This document shows, piece after piece, positions 55,750 to 64,000 of a stretch of DNA of 64,000 nt. Each line of letters begins with the position of its first letter. Position 1 is the first letter of the stretch. The position numbers and the translations under genes are program-made. The notes beneath the pieces are model-generated. The model was given only the letters and a program-made list of their open reading frames with translations, did not search any database and was not told the DNA's origin. Source of the stretch: Triatoma infestans. Lineage: Eukaryota > Arthropoda > Insecta > Hemiptera > Reduviidae. The DNA lies in NCBI GenBank assembly GCA_011037195.1, contig JAAEAF010014513.1:57854-121853 (forward strand), read 5' to 3'.

Positions 55750-56335
55750 CAAAATCTGCCCTCTTTTATTTTATAATTTCTGTAGGTATGTGGTTGGTTG
55801 AATACTAGAAAGACCTGTAGTAGAATAGTGATAGTAGCGTTGTGTGGCCACAGCCGGCGAGTTGTGTAACCAAGTGCAAGGTCAGGGTGGCACTGCGGTC
55901 TGTAGGAGGAGCAGGAGGTAGTCACTGTGGCACTGAGGCCTCCCCACCATTTCACTCTCTCTCACAACTCAAGGTCACCGTTCGCCCGCACGCGCACTAT
56001 CCCTACATTCTCTTTCCCCCTCACTACTCTTTATTATATTTCCAATTATTTTTGTTTTTTTTAGTTTTAATTAATGCTATCCTTTTTAAAGAAATTTTTT
56101 TTTTTTTTTTTAAAGAGTAAATTCATTTATTATAAAAAATATATAATTTTATATTTTATTAAAGTAAAAGATAAACTTTAAGAGATAAATAGAACAAAGG
56201 AATAAAATAAGAAGTATTTTGTACAGTTTTGCTTGTATACACTTCTATATAGATTTTTTCTTTATACGTTTATCTAACTAAACTTGCATTCCCACATTCC
56301 ATTCAATTACAACTTGTTTCTTTCCCCCCCATACA
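55750..56335. other. Unassigned DNA
   Basis: A GC-richer patch at 55840-56000 opens small frames on both strands without a recognised domain. AT-rich and poly-T thereafter. Confidence 0.4.
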
Positions 56336-56339
56336 GATA

Positions 56340-57550
56340 AAAAAAATCGGGCGTGAAACACTCACACAACTTTCTTATACTCCAGTTTTCGAAATTGTAA
56401 TTGATAAATTTTGTAGTTAAGGTACAAAATTTAATGAAATTCGTCGAAAACTGAAAAAACTGTTCAGTAAAAGCTCACTTCCGGTTTACTAATTTTCTTG
56501 AAATTCGGAATTTTGGCCATTTATTTATTTCTAATTAATTTTGTTTCGATGGTAGAATTGTATAATCAACTATGATAGCACTTTAGAGAAAAACATAACC
56601 CCACCCCTACCCCAAAAGTCCCCATTAAATAACTTTACCAGGAAAAATGTTTCAAATAAAAGTTGTAGCTCTTTATATGTAGTTCACATTCCTAGCTTTA
56701 AGAAAAGTGTTGGAGACTTTTTGAGAAAATACCAGAAAACTGAAAAATACATTTAGTATAAACGCACTTCTGGTCATCCGATTTCTTTCAAACTCGGAAT
56801 TTAGTATCATATTTAATTCTAACTAATATTATTTAGATGACAGAATTGTATAGTAAACGAAAATAGCACTTTAGAGGAAAACCTAACCCCACCCCTATCA
56901 AAAGTGCTCTTAAATGAATATTTCCAGAGAAATGTTTTAAATACAAGTTGTAGATGTTGTGGTGGTTGGTTCCGCAGAGCTGGAAAGCATCAGAGACATT
57001 TTCCGTGGTAGCCTGCTTCGTTTTGTGGTCATCGACCGGTTCGTGTTTTTAAAACACGCCTCAGTTAGTGTGAAACTAAGTCTCTGTACGAGTCTGTGTT
57101 GACACACTGTCTGAAAAACGCATCCTGAAGATGGGCGAACGCCCGAAACCGGTCGATGACCACAAAATGAAGCAGGCTACCACGGAAAATGTCTCTGACA
57201 AGTTGTAGATTTTTATGTGGGTCGTTGATATAGCAAGTTTGAAGAAAATCGTCGAAGCCATTTTTGAGAAAATTGCAAGAAAGTGAAAAAAACATTCCAG
57301 TTGGTACTTACAGTTGAGGAATTTTGATAGATAACGTACTGTCGATCCCAAGGTGATAACCAAACGAAATATCAAGTTTGAACTTTCTGCGATTTTTCGT
57401 TTTTGAGCTGTTTATATACATACACATACGTTGACCATTTTCTAAATACCACTTTTTTTGACTCAGGGGATCTCAAATGGATGTTTCCGTTGAAAACTCG
57501 ATATTGAAAATTTGGCGCAATACTTCCTTTTACTAGGAGTAAGAGAAAGT
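56340..57550 (+). repeat. Dispersed repeat family A, nearly complete copy
   Basis: The best example of the family here. It begins AAAATCGGGCGTGAAACACT then CACACAACTTTC (about 56343-56375). Tandem units are marked by CTCACTTCCGG (about 56472) and CGCACTTCTGG (about 56763), period about 291 bp. It then runs through AGTTGAGGAATTTTGATAGA, ACGAAATATCAAGTTTGAAC, TCAGGGGATCTCAAATGGAT and GGCGCAATACTTCC to the terminus TACTAGGAGTAAGAGAAAGT at 57530-57549. A 242-bp hammerhead element is nested in it. Non-coding. Confidence 0.75.
56943..57210 (-). mobile_element. Hammerhead element family 1, complete copy with 13-bp target duplication
   Basis: ACAAGTTGTAGAT at 56943-56955 is repeated at 57198-57210, bracketing a 242-bp insertion (56956-57197) in family A. 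The ends are long inverted arms: AGAGACATTTTCCGTGGTAG at left, CTACCACGGAAAATGTCTCT at right, plus TTTTGTGGTCATCGACCGGT against ACCGGTCGATGACCACAAAA. The right arm holds the full core on +. Stem I is CATC (57121-57124) with GATG (57155-57158). The boxes are CTGAAGA (57125-57131), bulged T, stem II GGGCG-AA-CGCCC (133-144), GAAA (145-148) and CCGGTC. Helix III, ACCGGU, has no loop, so cleavage would need two molecules or two arms. No ORF. The strand is set by comparing which end survives in truncated copies. Confidence 0.75.
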
Positions 57551-57985
57551 AAAAACTATTTGATTCATTTGTGTCCCTTTTTGTTGTATTGTAATTTTTA
57601 ATTAGTCCTTCCTTATTTATTTTTACTTTCTCTTATAAATACGTGTTAAAGTATCGCGATTTTGAATTGAATCTTTAACGGAAATATAGGCTCTCCTAGA
57701 GAAGAAAATAACACCAGAACAAAATGGGTCCAACCACGTTGTGATCCTACATATACAGCATCCTCAGCCATCAAAGTGGTTTTCTTTTTAAAATATACAT
57801 TGAATAACAATATACATGTCTACAGCATAAGGGAGTTCATCTATCACAGGCTGATTACGTCTTCCTGCCATAATAATTCAAACCTATCGTTTATACAAAT
57901 GACAAACTTTTAATCCGTAGTGAATCCAGAGTAACTGATTCTGGCAAGGTCGTCAAGTCTATTCAGAACTCTTCAAAAAATTCAC
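57551..57985. other. Unassigned DNA with one family A terminus
   Basis: TTTTTACTTTCTCTTATAAA (57616 on) followed by AAAGTATCGCGATTTTGAAT is another family A end. Nothing else recognised. Confidence 0.45.
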
Positions 57986-57989
57986 TCTT

Positions 57990-58200
57990 CAGCCGCGAGA
58001 CCCAAACCATAATCTATGGACAAGGAATGTTAGGCGATGTCACAGTCAAGAAGAGGAAATTGCAAAACTTGGGACACCTCGTGACAAATGATAAGTATTT
58101 CTTGCTGCAAAGGAAAATCGACGGAAAACGGGAGCGAGGACGCTGAAGAACTTCATGGAAAGACCAGTAGCGGCAGCGGTTTGGAAGAGAGCTACTAATT
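57990..58200 (+). pseudogene. LINE reverse transcriptase C-terminal fragment
   Basis: Codons 58048-58168 read KKRKLQNLGHLVTNDKYFLL, then QRKIDGKRERGR, a stop, and RTSWKDQ. This fits the conserved RKL-x-Y-x-GH-x-x-R-x-D-x-Y-x-L...I-x-GK-x-x-G-x-RG-R-x-R-x-SW pattern that ends some LINE reverse transcriptases. Both flanks are lost. It lies immediately beside the SINE insertion. Confidence 0.65.
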
Positions 58201-58208
58201 TTATTATT

Positions 58209-58312
58209 TAGAACCCCGACAAGGGGGGCGAGTGTTGGTGTAGTGGTTATGAGCATGGACTTGTAAGTGGGAGGACCCCAGTTCGAGTCCAGCGTATAAC
58301 TGCTAAATTTTA
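58209..58312 (+). mobile_element. SINE, left part (split by the Penelope element)
   Basis: Target duplication TAGAACCCCGACA at 58209-58221 is followed by a tRNA-like head: box A-like TGGTGTAGTGGTTATG (58236-58251) and box B AGTTCGAGTCC (58280-58290). The SINE is cut at 58312 by the Penelope insertion and resumes at 62516. Its head differs from the 14.4-kb SINE, so it is a separate family or subfamily. Confidence 0.8.
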
Positions 58313-58459
58313 CTGAAATAGTTTGTTGCTCTTTTATTTATTGGCTGCATTTCGTAATGTTGTTTAGTGGGGTTGAGAATAATTGAACCAGATTTACAGC
58401 CAGTTATTTCTTATATTTTTCTATTTGCGATTACTTTCGTCAAATGTCGTTCTACTTTT

Positions 58460-58494
58460 ACGTTTCGGCAAAATTTTTTGCCATTTTCAAAAAG
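58460..58494 (-). other. Hammerhead-like motif, 5' terminal repeat of Penelope element
   Basis: Reverse-strand copy of the motif at 62372-62403 (ACGTTTCGGCAAAATTTTTT on +). Same degenerate CUGANGA box. Confidence 0.4.
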
Positions 58495-58774
58495 CTTTGT
58501 ATTTCTACAATGTCTGCAAATTGATTTAAAAAATATATTAAACAGATGTAAGTAATTATGGAATACATATTGTGAACTGTACAATGAAAATTATATTTAT
58601 CCACAAATGAAGCTTACCGTAATTGTAAAATTGTGATTAAAATGAAATAAACTGCGTATACACTTTGATAGTGTTTCGTTGTGTTAAAATGTAATCGCAA
58701 ATAGAAAAATATAAGAAATAACTGGCTGTAAATCTGGTTCAATTATTCTCAACCCCACTAAACAACATTACGAA

Positions 58775-61552
58775 ATGCAACCAATAAATAAAAGAGCAAC
58801 AAACTATTTCAAAAGATGCTACATGGCAGAACCATTAACGCCATCACAGGAATACAAGAAACTTTGGAAAAAACTTAAACATGATTATTACAAAATTTAC
58901 AATAGTGTAAGTCCACAAATGAAAACTGCTTTGAAGGTAAATTTTACAAAATATTTAAAAGGTAACACAAAAAGAATAAACACAATCAGTAAATTAAATT
59001 CATTAAAAAACTGCGTCAGCACAATCAACATCCCAAATTACATACTAAAACCTTTAATCAACCTTGAAAACCTTTACAATAAAACCTTTCTAACACATAG
59101 TAAAAACAAAAATTTCTTTAATAAAATAGCATTTGATTTAATAAAAAAAGAAATAGAACAGACATATTGGCTTTTAAACAAAATAAACACACAAATTTCA
59201 GAACACTTCGAAATCATAAAAAATAAAATTCCAAACGCAGCTCTAGACATCAAAAAAATAATGAAAACACAATGCTCAAATTTAATACACTTAAAAACTC
59301 ACCTCATCAAACTAAAACACAACAAAATTCTAAAAACAAACATAAAAAACCCTTATCAGAGCAAAGAAAACCAAAAAATAAAAACCACAATTTCATCAAT
59401 AAATAGCTCCAATTTAAACAACATCTCTATCAACTATGTTCAATATTATAATAATTTAAATCAAAAAAACAGAATCCTAAACAATACAAACATACACATA
59501 CCTAACAACATAAATAACTTCCTCAGTTTAGGACACAATTTTAACAAAACTCCCACAAATAAAAAAATAATAGGAAAGCACATTATAAAAATCATATCAG
59601 ATATAGAAAACATATTAATCAGCACCCACACCTCAGACCAGCACAAAAACGCAGTAAGAAATGCCACTGCTAACATGTTATTGAACTACACAAACAAACA
59701 TATAAAAAATAACAAAAAATTCATTTTTCCATTTAACAACAAAACTTTAACTCAAAGAAACCTCAATAATGTACACATTCAAATCAATAAAGATGCTCTA
59801 GCCTTAAAAAAGTTTCTAAAAAATAACACAAACATCACACTAATAAAAACTGACAAGACCAAAAAGTATGTTTTTATAAACAAAACAGAATTAAACAATA
59901 AAATGGAAGAAATACTGAACGACAAACTAACATACAGAAAAATTAGACTAGACCCTAGTAAAAACATCAACAAAAATATCAATCAATACATTAACAAATT
60001 ACTAAAGTATAAATACATCGACAAAGACACAGAAAAAACTCTAAACACTAAGAACAATCTGATTCCTAGAATGTATCCTCTTTTAAAAGTACATAAAAAA
60101 GACCACCCCATACGACCAATAGTTGATGGAACATGCTCCACATTAAACAATATAGCAAATACACTTTTTAAAAAACCTTTGAAAATTGTTAATAACCAAA
60201 ACTCCTTCGATGTAAAAAACTCCTACACATTAAAAAACAAGTTAAAAGAAATCAGTATAAATACTCAACACATAATAACAAGCTACGACGTCACATCTCT
60301 TTTTACTAATGTACCACTTGATCTTTTCTACAATATAATAAATCAAAATTGGACTGCAATAAAAAATCACACAGTAATTAAAAATAAAATAATTTTTATT
60401 GAAGGTTTGAAATTAATATTTCAAAATGCTTTTTTCACTTACAATGATCAGTTTTATAAGCAGATCTATGGGCTTCCAATGGGAAACAGCCTCTCTAGAT
60501 TTGTCGCAGGAATCACTATGAACTATATAATCGAAAATAGCTTATTAAAACTAGAAACTAAACCCGTACTAATCGCAAAATACATAGACGACCTTCTTAT
60601 CATAATAGATAAAAATGAGAACAATAAATTTTTTAACACACTCAATAATTATCATAATAAAATAAAATTTACACAAGAAACAGAAATAAATAATCAAATA
60701 AATTATCTGGATCTAACCATATCACGTAAAAATAACATACTACACACCAAATTTTACAAAAAACAAATAACCTCAAACTTATTCTTAAATTACATATCTT
60801 GCCATCCAAACCACATTATTCTAAACTCTGCTAAAAATCTTGTGTCTCGTGCTATCAAATTAACTGATAGCATCTACCTGAAAGAAATTAAAAATGACAT
60901 TAATAACATATTAATAGAAAATGCATATCCACCTCACCTAATTAAAAAAACTTGGCAAACCCTTTCTCAAATTAACAGTAACATCAACACAGGCACACAA
61001 ACCAACAATAATGCACTCAACATTATAAAAACAACTACAAATCACACACCAAACAAACAATACTTCTCAATTACATACCTTCACAACATCTCTAACAATA
61101 TCAAACACATACTTAAAGAATATAATCTAATAGAAATACAGCTTGCTTATAAAACCAGAAATAAAATTAACTTGCACATACCAAACCACAAAGACAGGAT
61201 AGTTACCTCCAACAAAAAAGAATCAGTATACTCTCTTCAATGTGAGTGTGGTTTATATTATTTGGGACACACAAAAAATAAACTCAAATACAGAATAGAA
61301 CAACACAAACAATCATTAAAACACAACCATAGCCCAGAAACAGCTTTATCAAAACATCACAAATTAACAAAACACAACTTTGATTTCAATAATCCAAAAA
61401 TGATAGACACTGAAAAAAATTCAAACAAACGAAAACTTTTAGAATCAATACATATTTATTTAGAAATAAATAACTTAATCAATGACAGAAAAGAATATGC
61501 ACAAGTCAATAAATATTCAAATCTATTAACCAATCTTAAACCATACATATAA
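58775..61552 (+). CDS. Penelope-like reverse transcriptase with C-terminal GIY-YIG endonuclease
   Basis: Uninterrupted 925-residue ORF. A long N-terminal region (1-350) precedes the DKG-like motif LIKTDKTKKY (356-365). Reverse-transcriptase blocks follow: PLLKVHK (435-441), RPIVDG (447-452), SYDVTSLFTNVP (503-514, catalytic D505), YGLPMGNSLS (565-574), YIDDLL (603-608, catalytic pair D605/D606), INYLDL (642-647) and SCHPNH (675-680). The GIY-YIG nuclease occupies about 815-900: VYSL (818-821), a CEC pair (823-825), YYLGHT (828-833), R840, H844 and catalytic E890. The enzyme nicks target DNA and copies element RNA by target-primed reverse transcription. Composition is strikingly rich in Asn, Lys and Ile, with an A-rich, T-poor coding strand unlike the GT31 gene. 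The first Met is used; it lies within the 5' hairpin. The element may be active. Confidence 0.93.
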   Translation: MQPINKRATNYFKRCYMAEPLTPSQEYKKLWKKLKHDYYKIYNSVSPQMKTALKVNFTKYLKGNTKRINTISKLNSLKNCVSTINIPNYILKPLINLENLYNKTFLTHSKNKNFFNKIAFDLIKKEIEQTYWLLNKINTQISEHFEIIKNKIPNAALDIKKIMKTQCSNLIHLKTHLIKLKHNKILKTNIKNPYQSKENQKIKTTISSINSSNLNNISINYVQYYNNLNQKNRILNNTNIHIPNNINNFLSLGHNFNKTPTNKKIIGKHIIKIISDIENILISTHTSDQHKNAVRNATANMLLNYTNKHIKNNKKFIFPFNNKTLTQRNLNNVHIQINKDALALKKFLKNNTNITLIKTDKTKKYVFINKTELNNKMEEILNDKLTYRKIRLDPSKNINKNINQYINKLLKYKYIDKDTEKTLNTKNNLIPRMYPLLKVHKKDHPIRPIVDGTCSTLNNIANTLFKKPLKIVNNQNSFDVKNSYTLKNKLKEISINTQHIITSYDVTSLFTNVPLDLFYNIINQNWTAIKNHTVIKNKIIFIEGLKLIFQNAFFTYNDQFYKQIYGLPMGNSLSRFVAGITMNYIIENSLLKLETKPVLIAKYIDDLLIIIDKNENNKFFNTLNNYHNKIKFTQETEINNQINYLDLTISRKNNILHTKFYKKQITSNLFLNYISCHPNHIILNSAKNLVSRAIKLTDSIYLKEIKNDINNILIENAYPPHLIKKTWQTLSQINSNINTGTQTNNNALNIIKTTTNHTPNKQYFSITYLHNISNNIKHILKEYNLIEIQLAYKTRNKINLHIPNHKDRIVTSNKKESVYSLQCECGLYYLGHTKNKLKYRIEQHKQSLKHNHSPETALSKHHKLTKHNFDFNNPKMIDTEKNSNKRKLLESIHIYLEINNLINDRKEYAQVNKYSNLLTNLKPYI

Positions 61553-62173
61553 ATTTACTAACATAATCATACCTGCTACAGTATAATGTAGCATCTTCAC
61601 CTCTCTCTACCATCCACAGCCAACAAGATTTACTTTTTCTTTTCCACTTAACTTAAATATCCTTTACATAAAAAAAACGCGTCACAAAAACAGCAAATTC
61701 AAACAATAAAAATAAACACAAACACAATAAAAAAAGAAAAGAAATATATAATGAAGATTTTTATTTAATATACAATTTCCCAACTTTTCGCCCCCATCCA
61801 CAATAAATATCAGTTACCCAAAAAAATGGCTGCCTACTAGGGTCCAAACTCAACAATGTAAGTTAAAATTAGAAATTTTCACACTATAATTTAAACATAT
61901 ACTCAAATCTACATAAAATCTAATTTTTTGTATTATCACAGATACCAATAAAAAACAGCCACAAATTTGCGAAAACTCAGCTAAAATAGAATGTTTCAAA
62001 CCCCAGCACGTGCTTCAAATCCAAAAAATCATCCACAAACATCACTCAACTGATAATATATTGCAAAATCTCCAAAATGTATAAAGAAACCTAAACAAAA
62101 AGGACAAATCATTTATAACAATCTTAAAGAAAATTAAAAATTAATTTCTGCAACAATCTCCTAAACAAACCTC
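61553..62173 (+). other. 3' untranslated region of the Penelope element
   Basis: A-rich, T-poor sequence continuing the ORF's strand bias up to the terminal repeat at 62174. No second ORF. Confidence 0.7.
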
Positions 62174-62371
62174 TTTAACACAACGAAACACTATCAAAGT
62201 GTATACGCAGTTTATTTCATTTTAATCACAATTTTACAATTAAGGTAAGCTTCATTTGTGGATAAATATAATTTTCATTGTACAGTTCACAATATGTATT
62301 CCATAATTACTTACATCTGTTTAATATATTTTTTAAATCAATTTGCAGACATTGTAGAAATACAAAGCTTT

Positions 62372-62403
62372 TTGAAAATGGCAAAAAATTTTGCCGAAAC
62401 GTA
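62372..62403 (+). other. Hammerhead-like motif, 3' terminal repeat of Penelope element
   Basis: TTGAAAA (degenerate CUGANGA), T, stem II GGCAAAA-AA-TTTTGCC, GAAAC, GTA. Stem II is seven perfect pairs. ACGU would form a self-complementary helix III and GUA is an allowed NUH triplet. Two core positions (C3, G8) are wrong, so activity is doubtful in this copy. Penelope-like elements are known to carry hammerhead motifs in their terminal repeats. Confidence 0.45.
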
Positions 62404-62515
62404 AAAGTAGAACGACATTTGACGAAAGTAATCGCAAATAGAAAAATATAAGAAATAACTGGCTGTAAATCTGGTTCAATTATTCTCAACCCCACTAAAC
62501 AAAAGCTAAATTTTA

Positions 62516-62646
62516 TATTGGTATGAAAAATGTTAACAGTAAAGTAGGTGCTTCCGCCCCCATCCACGACACCTAATTTGGTAGTTGGACGTTAAGCCCG
62601 CCTGAAAAAATAGGCATTACTTTACTTTACTTATAGAACCCCGACA
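62516..62646 (+). mobile_element. SINE, right part, with target duplication
   Basis: Continues the SINE split at 58312: a body with GGTAGTTGGACGTTAAGCCC, then TTACTTTACTTTACTTA as a short-repeat tail. It ends at the second TAGAACCCCGACA (62634-62646), an exact 13-bp match to 58209-58221. Confidence 0.8.
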
Positions 62647-63770
62647 TGAGCAGAGAAGAAGTGCAACTGATGGTACTACCTTCTGATAGTAGTTACGAGA
62701 ATTAAACATTTAGTCAAAATTCCGATTTGAATAAAAACTCTTCATCAGAAATGAGAGTTGCTTTAATAGAAAGCCGTGAGAGTGTTTCACACCAGATTAG
62801 AACAGAAACACGTGTACCATGAATGTCTGTCAAGTGCGAATTTCCAATACACTACAAGAAAGCATAATTTGAAGTTGAAAACAAAATTAAAACTCTTTGT
62901 ACACCAATTATCTTTTAATTAGTAAAATAAACAATAAAAATTAAATACAAAAATATTTTAACTTTAATATTGTGCCAAAATATTTGTGCCAACTTTTATA
63001 TATATATATATGTATATATTAACGCTTTAGAATTTTCTTTTATGTATTAAAAAAAAATGAAAATATCACAGTTATAATTAACTGCTATTGGTGGGAGCCA
63101 AAATTAACTCCTTTTTTTTTGCAAAAGAGGGAAAAAATAGAGTGAAGAAAATCTTTAAAGCTAAAAACTGGCAGAGTTTCATCGCTTTTAGTAGCGATTT
63201 ATTTTTAGGATTTTTTTTTCAAACTACAGCAGTAACGGGCCATATTGTGATCATGTCACATTTTGGTACCCAGCAATATAGGAAACATACAATTCTGAAA
63301 TACCCTGAGTAGTCAAAAATCAGGGTGAAACACTGGAATCTGGGACGCCTTTACTTTCTGGCGCTCTTTATGCAGTTAAAAAGTCTGCTTGTATGGCAGC
63401 AGTTTGGTGATAGTGATGATGAACTAAAGAACCAGGTGTTCATAATAGGTTCAAAACACTACCGGTAGACTTCTTTGTCACTTGTGAGGAAACTGCAACG
63501 CTAGCACAAGTTACTGGTGGCCATGTGCAAAACTACGGTGTAATGTGTAAATATAGTTGGTGGATAATGAATCATACATTCTTTCGTTCCGCTCCAGAGA
63601 AACTCAACAAGCTACTCCTCCTCGGTGTGTCAGAAAATTTGTGGCCATTTCTTTTTCTTGCACATGATGTAGTTGGGTCAAAACTTTTTTGATTTTGGAG
63701 AAAATGAGCGCCGTCCACTTGATAACATCCACTTGTTGTTATTTGCTATGAATTTCAGCAGCCAATTTTT
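62647..63770. other. Unassigned DNA with family A scraps
   Basis: AGAGTGTTTCACACCAGATT (62779) is a family A end. A 74-codon plus frame (63088-63312) has no domain. A TA run near 62999-63015. No gene supported. Confidence 0.4.
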
Positions 63771-63970
63771 TGTAATCATGTCAAACTTTCGAAATTAAAT
63801 TATTACCAGAAATGTCCCCTGAGCCCGAAAACGAGGTTTTTAGGAGTGGTCTCTGTGTGTGTGTGTGGGGGGGGGGTCAGGTACAACTTCAAAAGCGAAA
63901 ATCACAGAAATTTTAACATTGATATTTAGTTTAAGTTGCATTAAGTCTAGCATGGTATTTGAGAATAAGG
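63771..63970. repeat. Dispersed repeat family A fragment
   Basis: TCATGTCAAACTTTCGAAAT, ACCAGAAATGTCCCCTGAGC and a (GT)n/(G)n run at 63852-63876 match the family's terminal third. Confidence 0.55.
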
Positions 63971-63977
63971 TTGTTGT

Positions 63978-64000
63978 TGTGGTGGTTGGTTCCGCACAGC
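63978..64000. mobile_element. Start of a further hammerhead element family 1 copy, cut by the window edge
   Basis: TTGTGGTGGTTGGTTCCGCA repeats the terminus seen at 56957. Only the last 20 or so bases are visible. Confidence 0.6.

Larger units (their letters stand above)
58313..62504 (+). mobile_element. Complete Penelope-like element
   Basis: GCTAAATTTTA flanks the element (58302-58312 and 62505-62515), an 11-bp target duplication. The 3' end is a 329-bp terminal repeat (62174-62502). Its reverse complement sits near the 5' end (58360-58688) with very few mismatches. The 5' end is also a local hairpin: 58315-58434 is the reverse complement of 58691-58810 (120 bp), and the ORF start codon lies in the right arm. 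Such inverted and partly tandem terminal repeats are known for Penelope-like elements. Near-identical repeats, an intact ORF and exact duplications point to recent insertion. Confidence 0.92.

Noticed and set aside
58222..58300. Functional tRNA gene
   Set aside because: Same reasoning: the head is continuous with a SINE body across the Penelope insertion and has its own target duplication.
58367..58555. 62-codon frame repeated at 62307-62567 on -
   Set aside because: It is the same terminal-repeat sequence of the Penelope element read from each end, not a gene.

Overview
This is a eukaryotic, metazoan-type window: AT-rich, with spliced genes, GT-AG introns, AATAAA signals, microsatellites and a very dense load of transposable-element remnants. 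Phylum cannot be fixed from sequence alone. The DUF4817-type transposase remnant, Jockey-like LINE pieces and a complete Penelope-like element lean toward an arthropod, perhaps a chelicerate, at about even odds.

Only the first 3.6 kb holds ordinary host genes I can name. A three-exon SSNA1 (NA14/DIP13) gene on + (coding 270-1995, 107 codons) meets, tail to tail, an intronless GT31 beta-1,3-galactosyltransferase-like gene on - (2499-3623). Their predicted polyadenylation signals lie about 60 bp apart. From 4 to 7.6 kb there are at most two or three weak candidate exons.

The other 56 kb is an accessory landscape. (1) A long, old dispersed repeat (called family A here) recurs in more than 15 fragments; its ends carry ACTTTCTCTTAC / GTAAGAGAAAGT and its interior has tandem units of about 290-300 bp. 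(2) Remnants of at least four non-LTR retrotransposons lie at 22.2-23.4, 28.4-29.3, 35.1-36.9 and 58.0-58.2 kb. A tRNA-derived SINE at 14.4 kb shares its 3' tail with the 23 kb LINE. (3) A 618-bp internally deleted PIF/Harbinger element (20198-20815) keeps the intron-containing 5' end of a transposase gene and a TAA target duplication. (4) A 24-bp minisatellite lies at 30.5-31.5 kb. (5) A 645-bp-arm inverted repeat carries Penelope GIY-YIG fragments (31993-33850), abutting a broken DUF4817-type transposase. (6) A 3.7-kb Foldback-like element (46494-50206) has 1.57-kb inverted arms built from 161-bp units and a perfect 9-bp target duplication. (7) A complete, apparently intact Penelope-like element (58313-62504) sits inside a SINE, and both insertions keep their target duplications.

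The most unusual signal is a set of short, dispersed fold-back elements that carry hammerhead-ribozyme-like cores. Each has a CUGANGA-like box, a bulged U, a short stem, then GAAAC and a self-complementary helix III ending in GUC. One copy (56956-57197) is a complete 242-bp insertion with a 13-bp target duplication. A second (51799-52001) is truncated. A third is a 16-bp terminal stub flanked by a 14-bp duplication (11951-11994). A second family with a different stem II occurs around 13.0, 29.35, 44.4, 46.1 and 53.25 kb. The intact Penelope element's terminal repeats show a weaker version of the same layout, so I infer small hammerhead-bearing non-autonomous elements moved by Penelope-type machinery.
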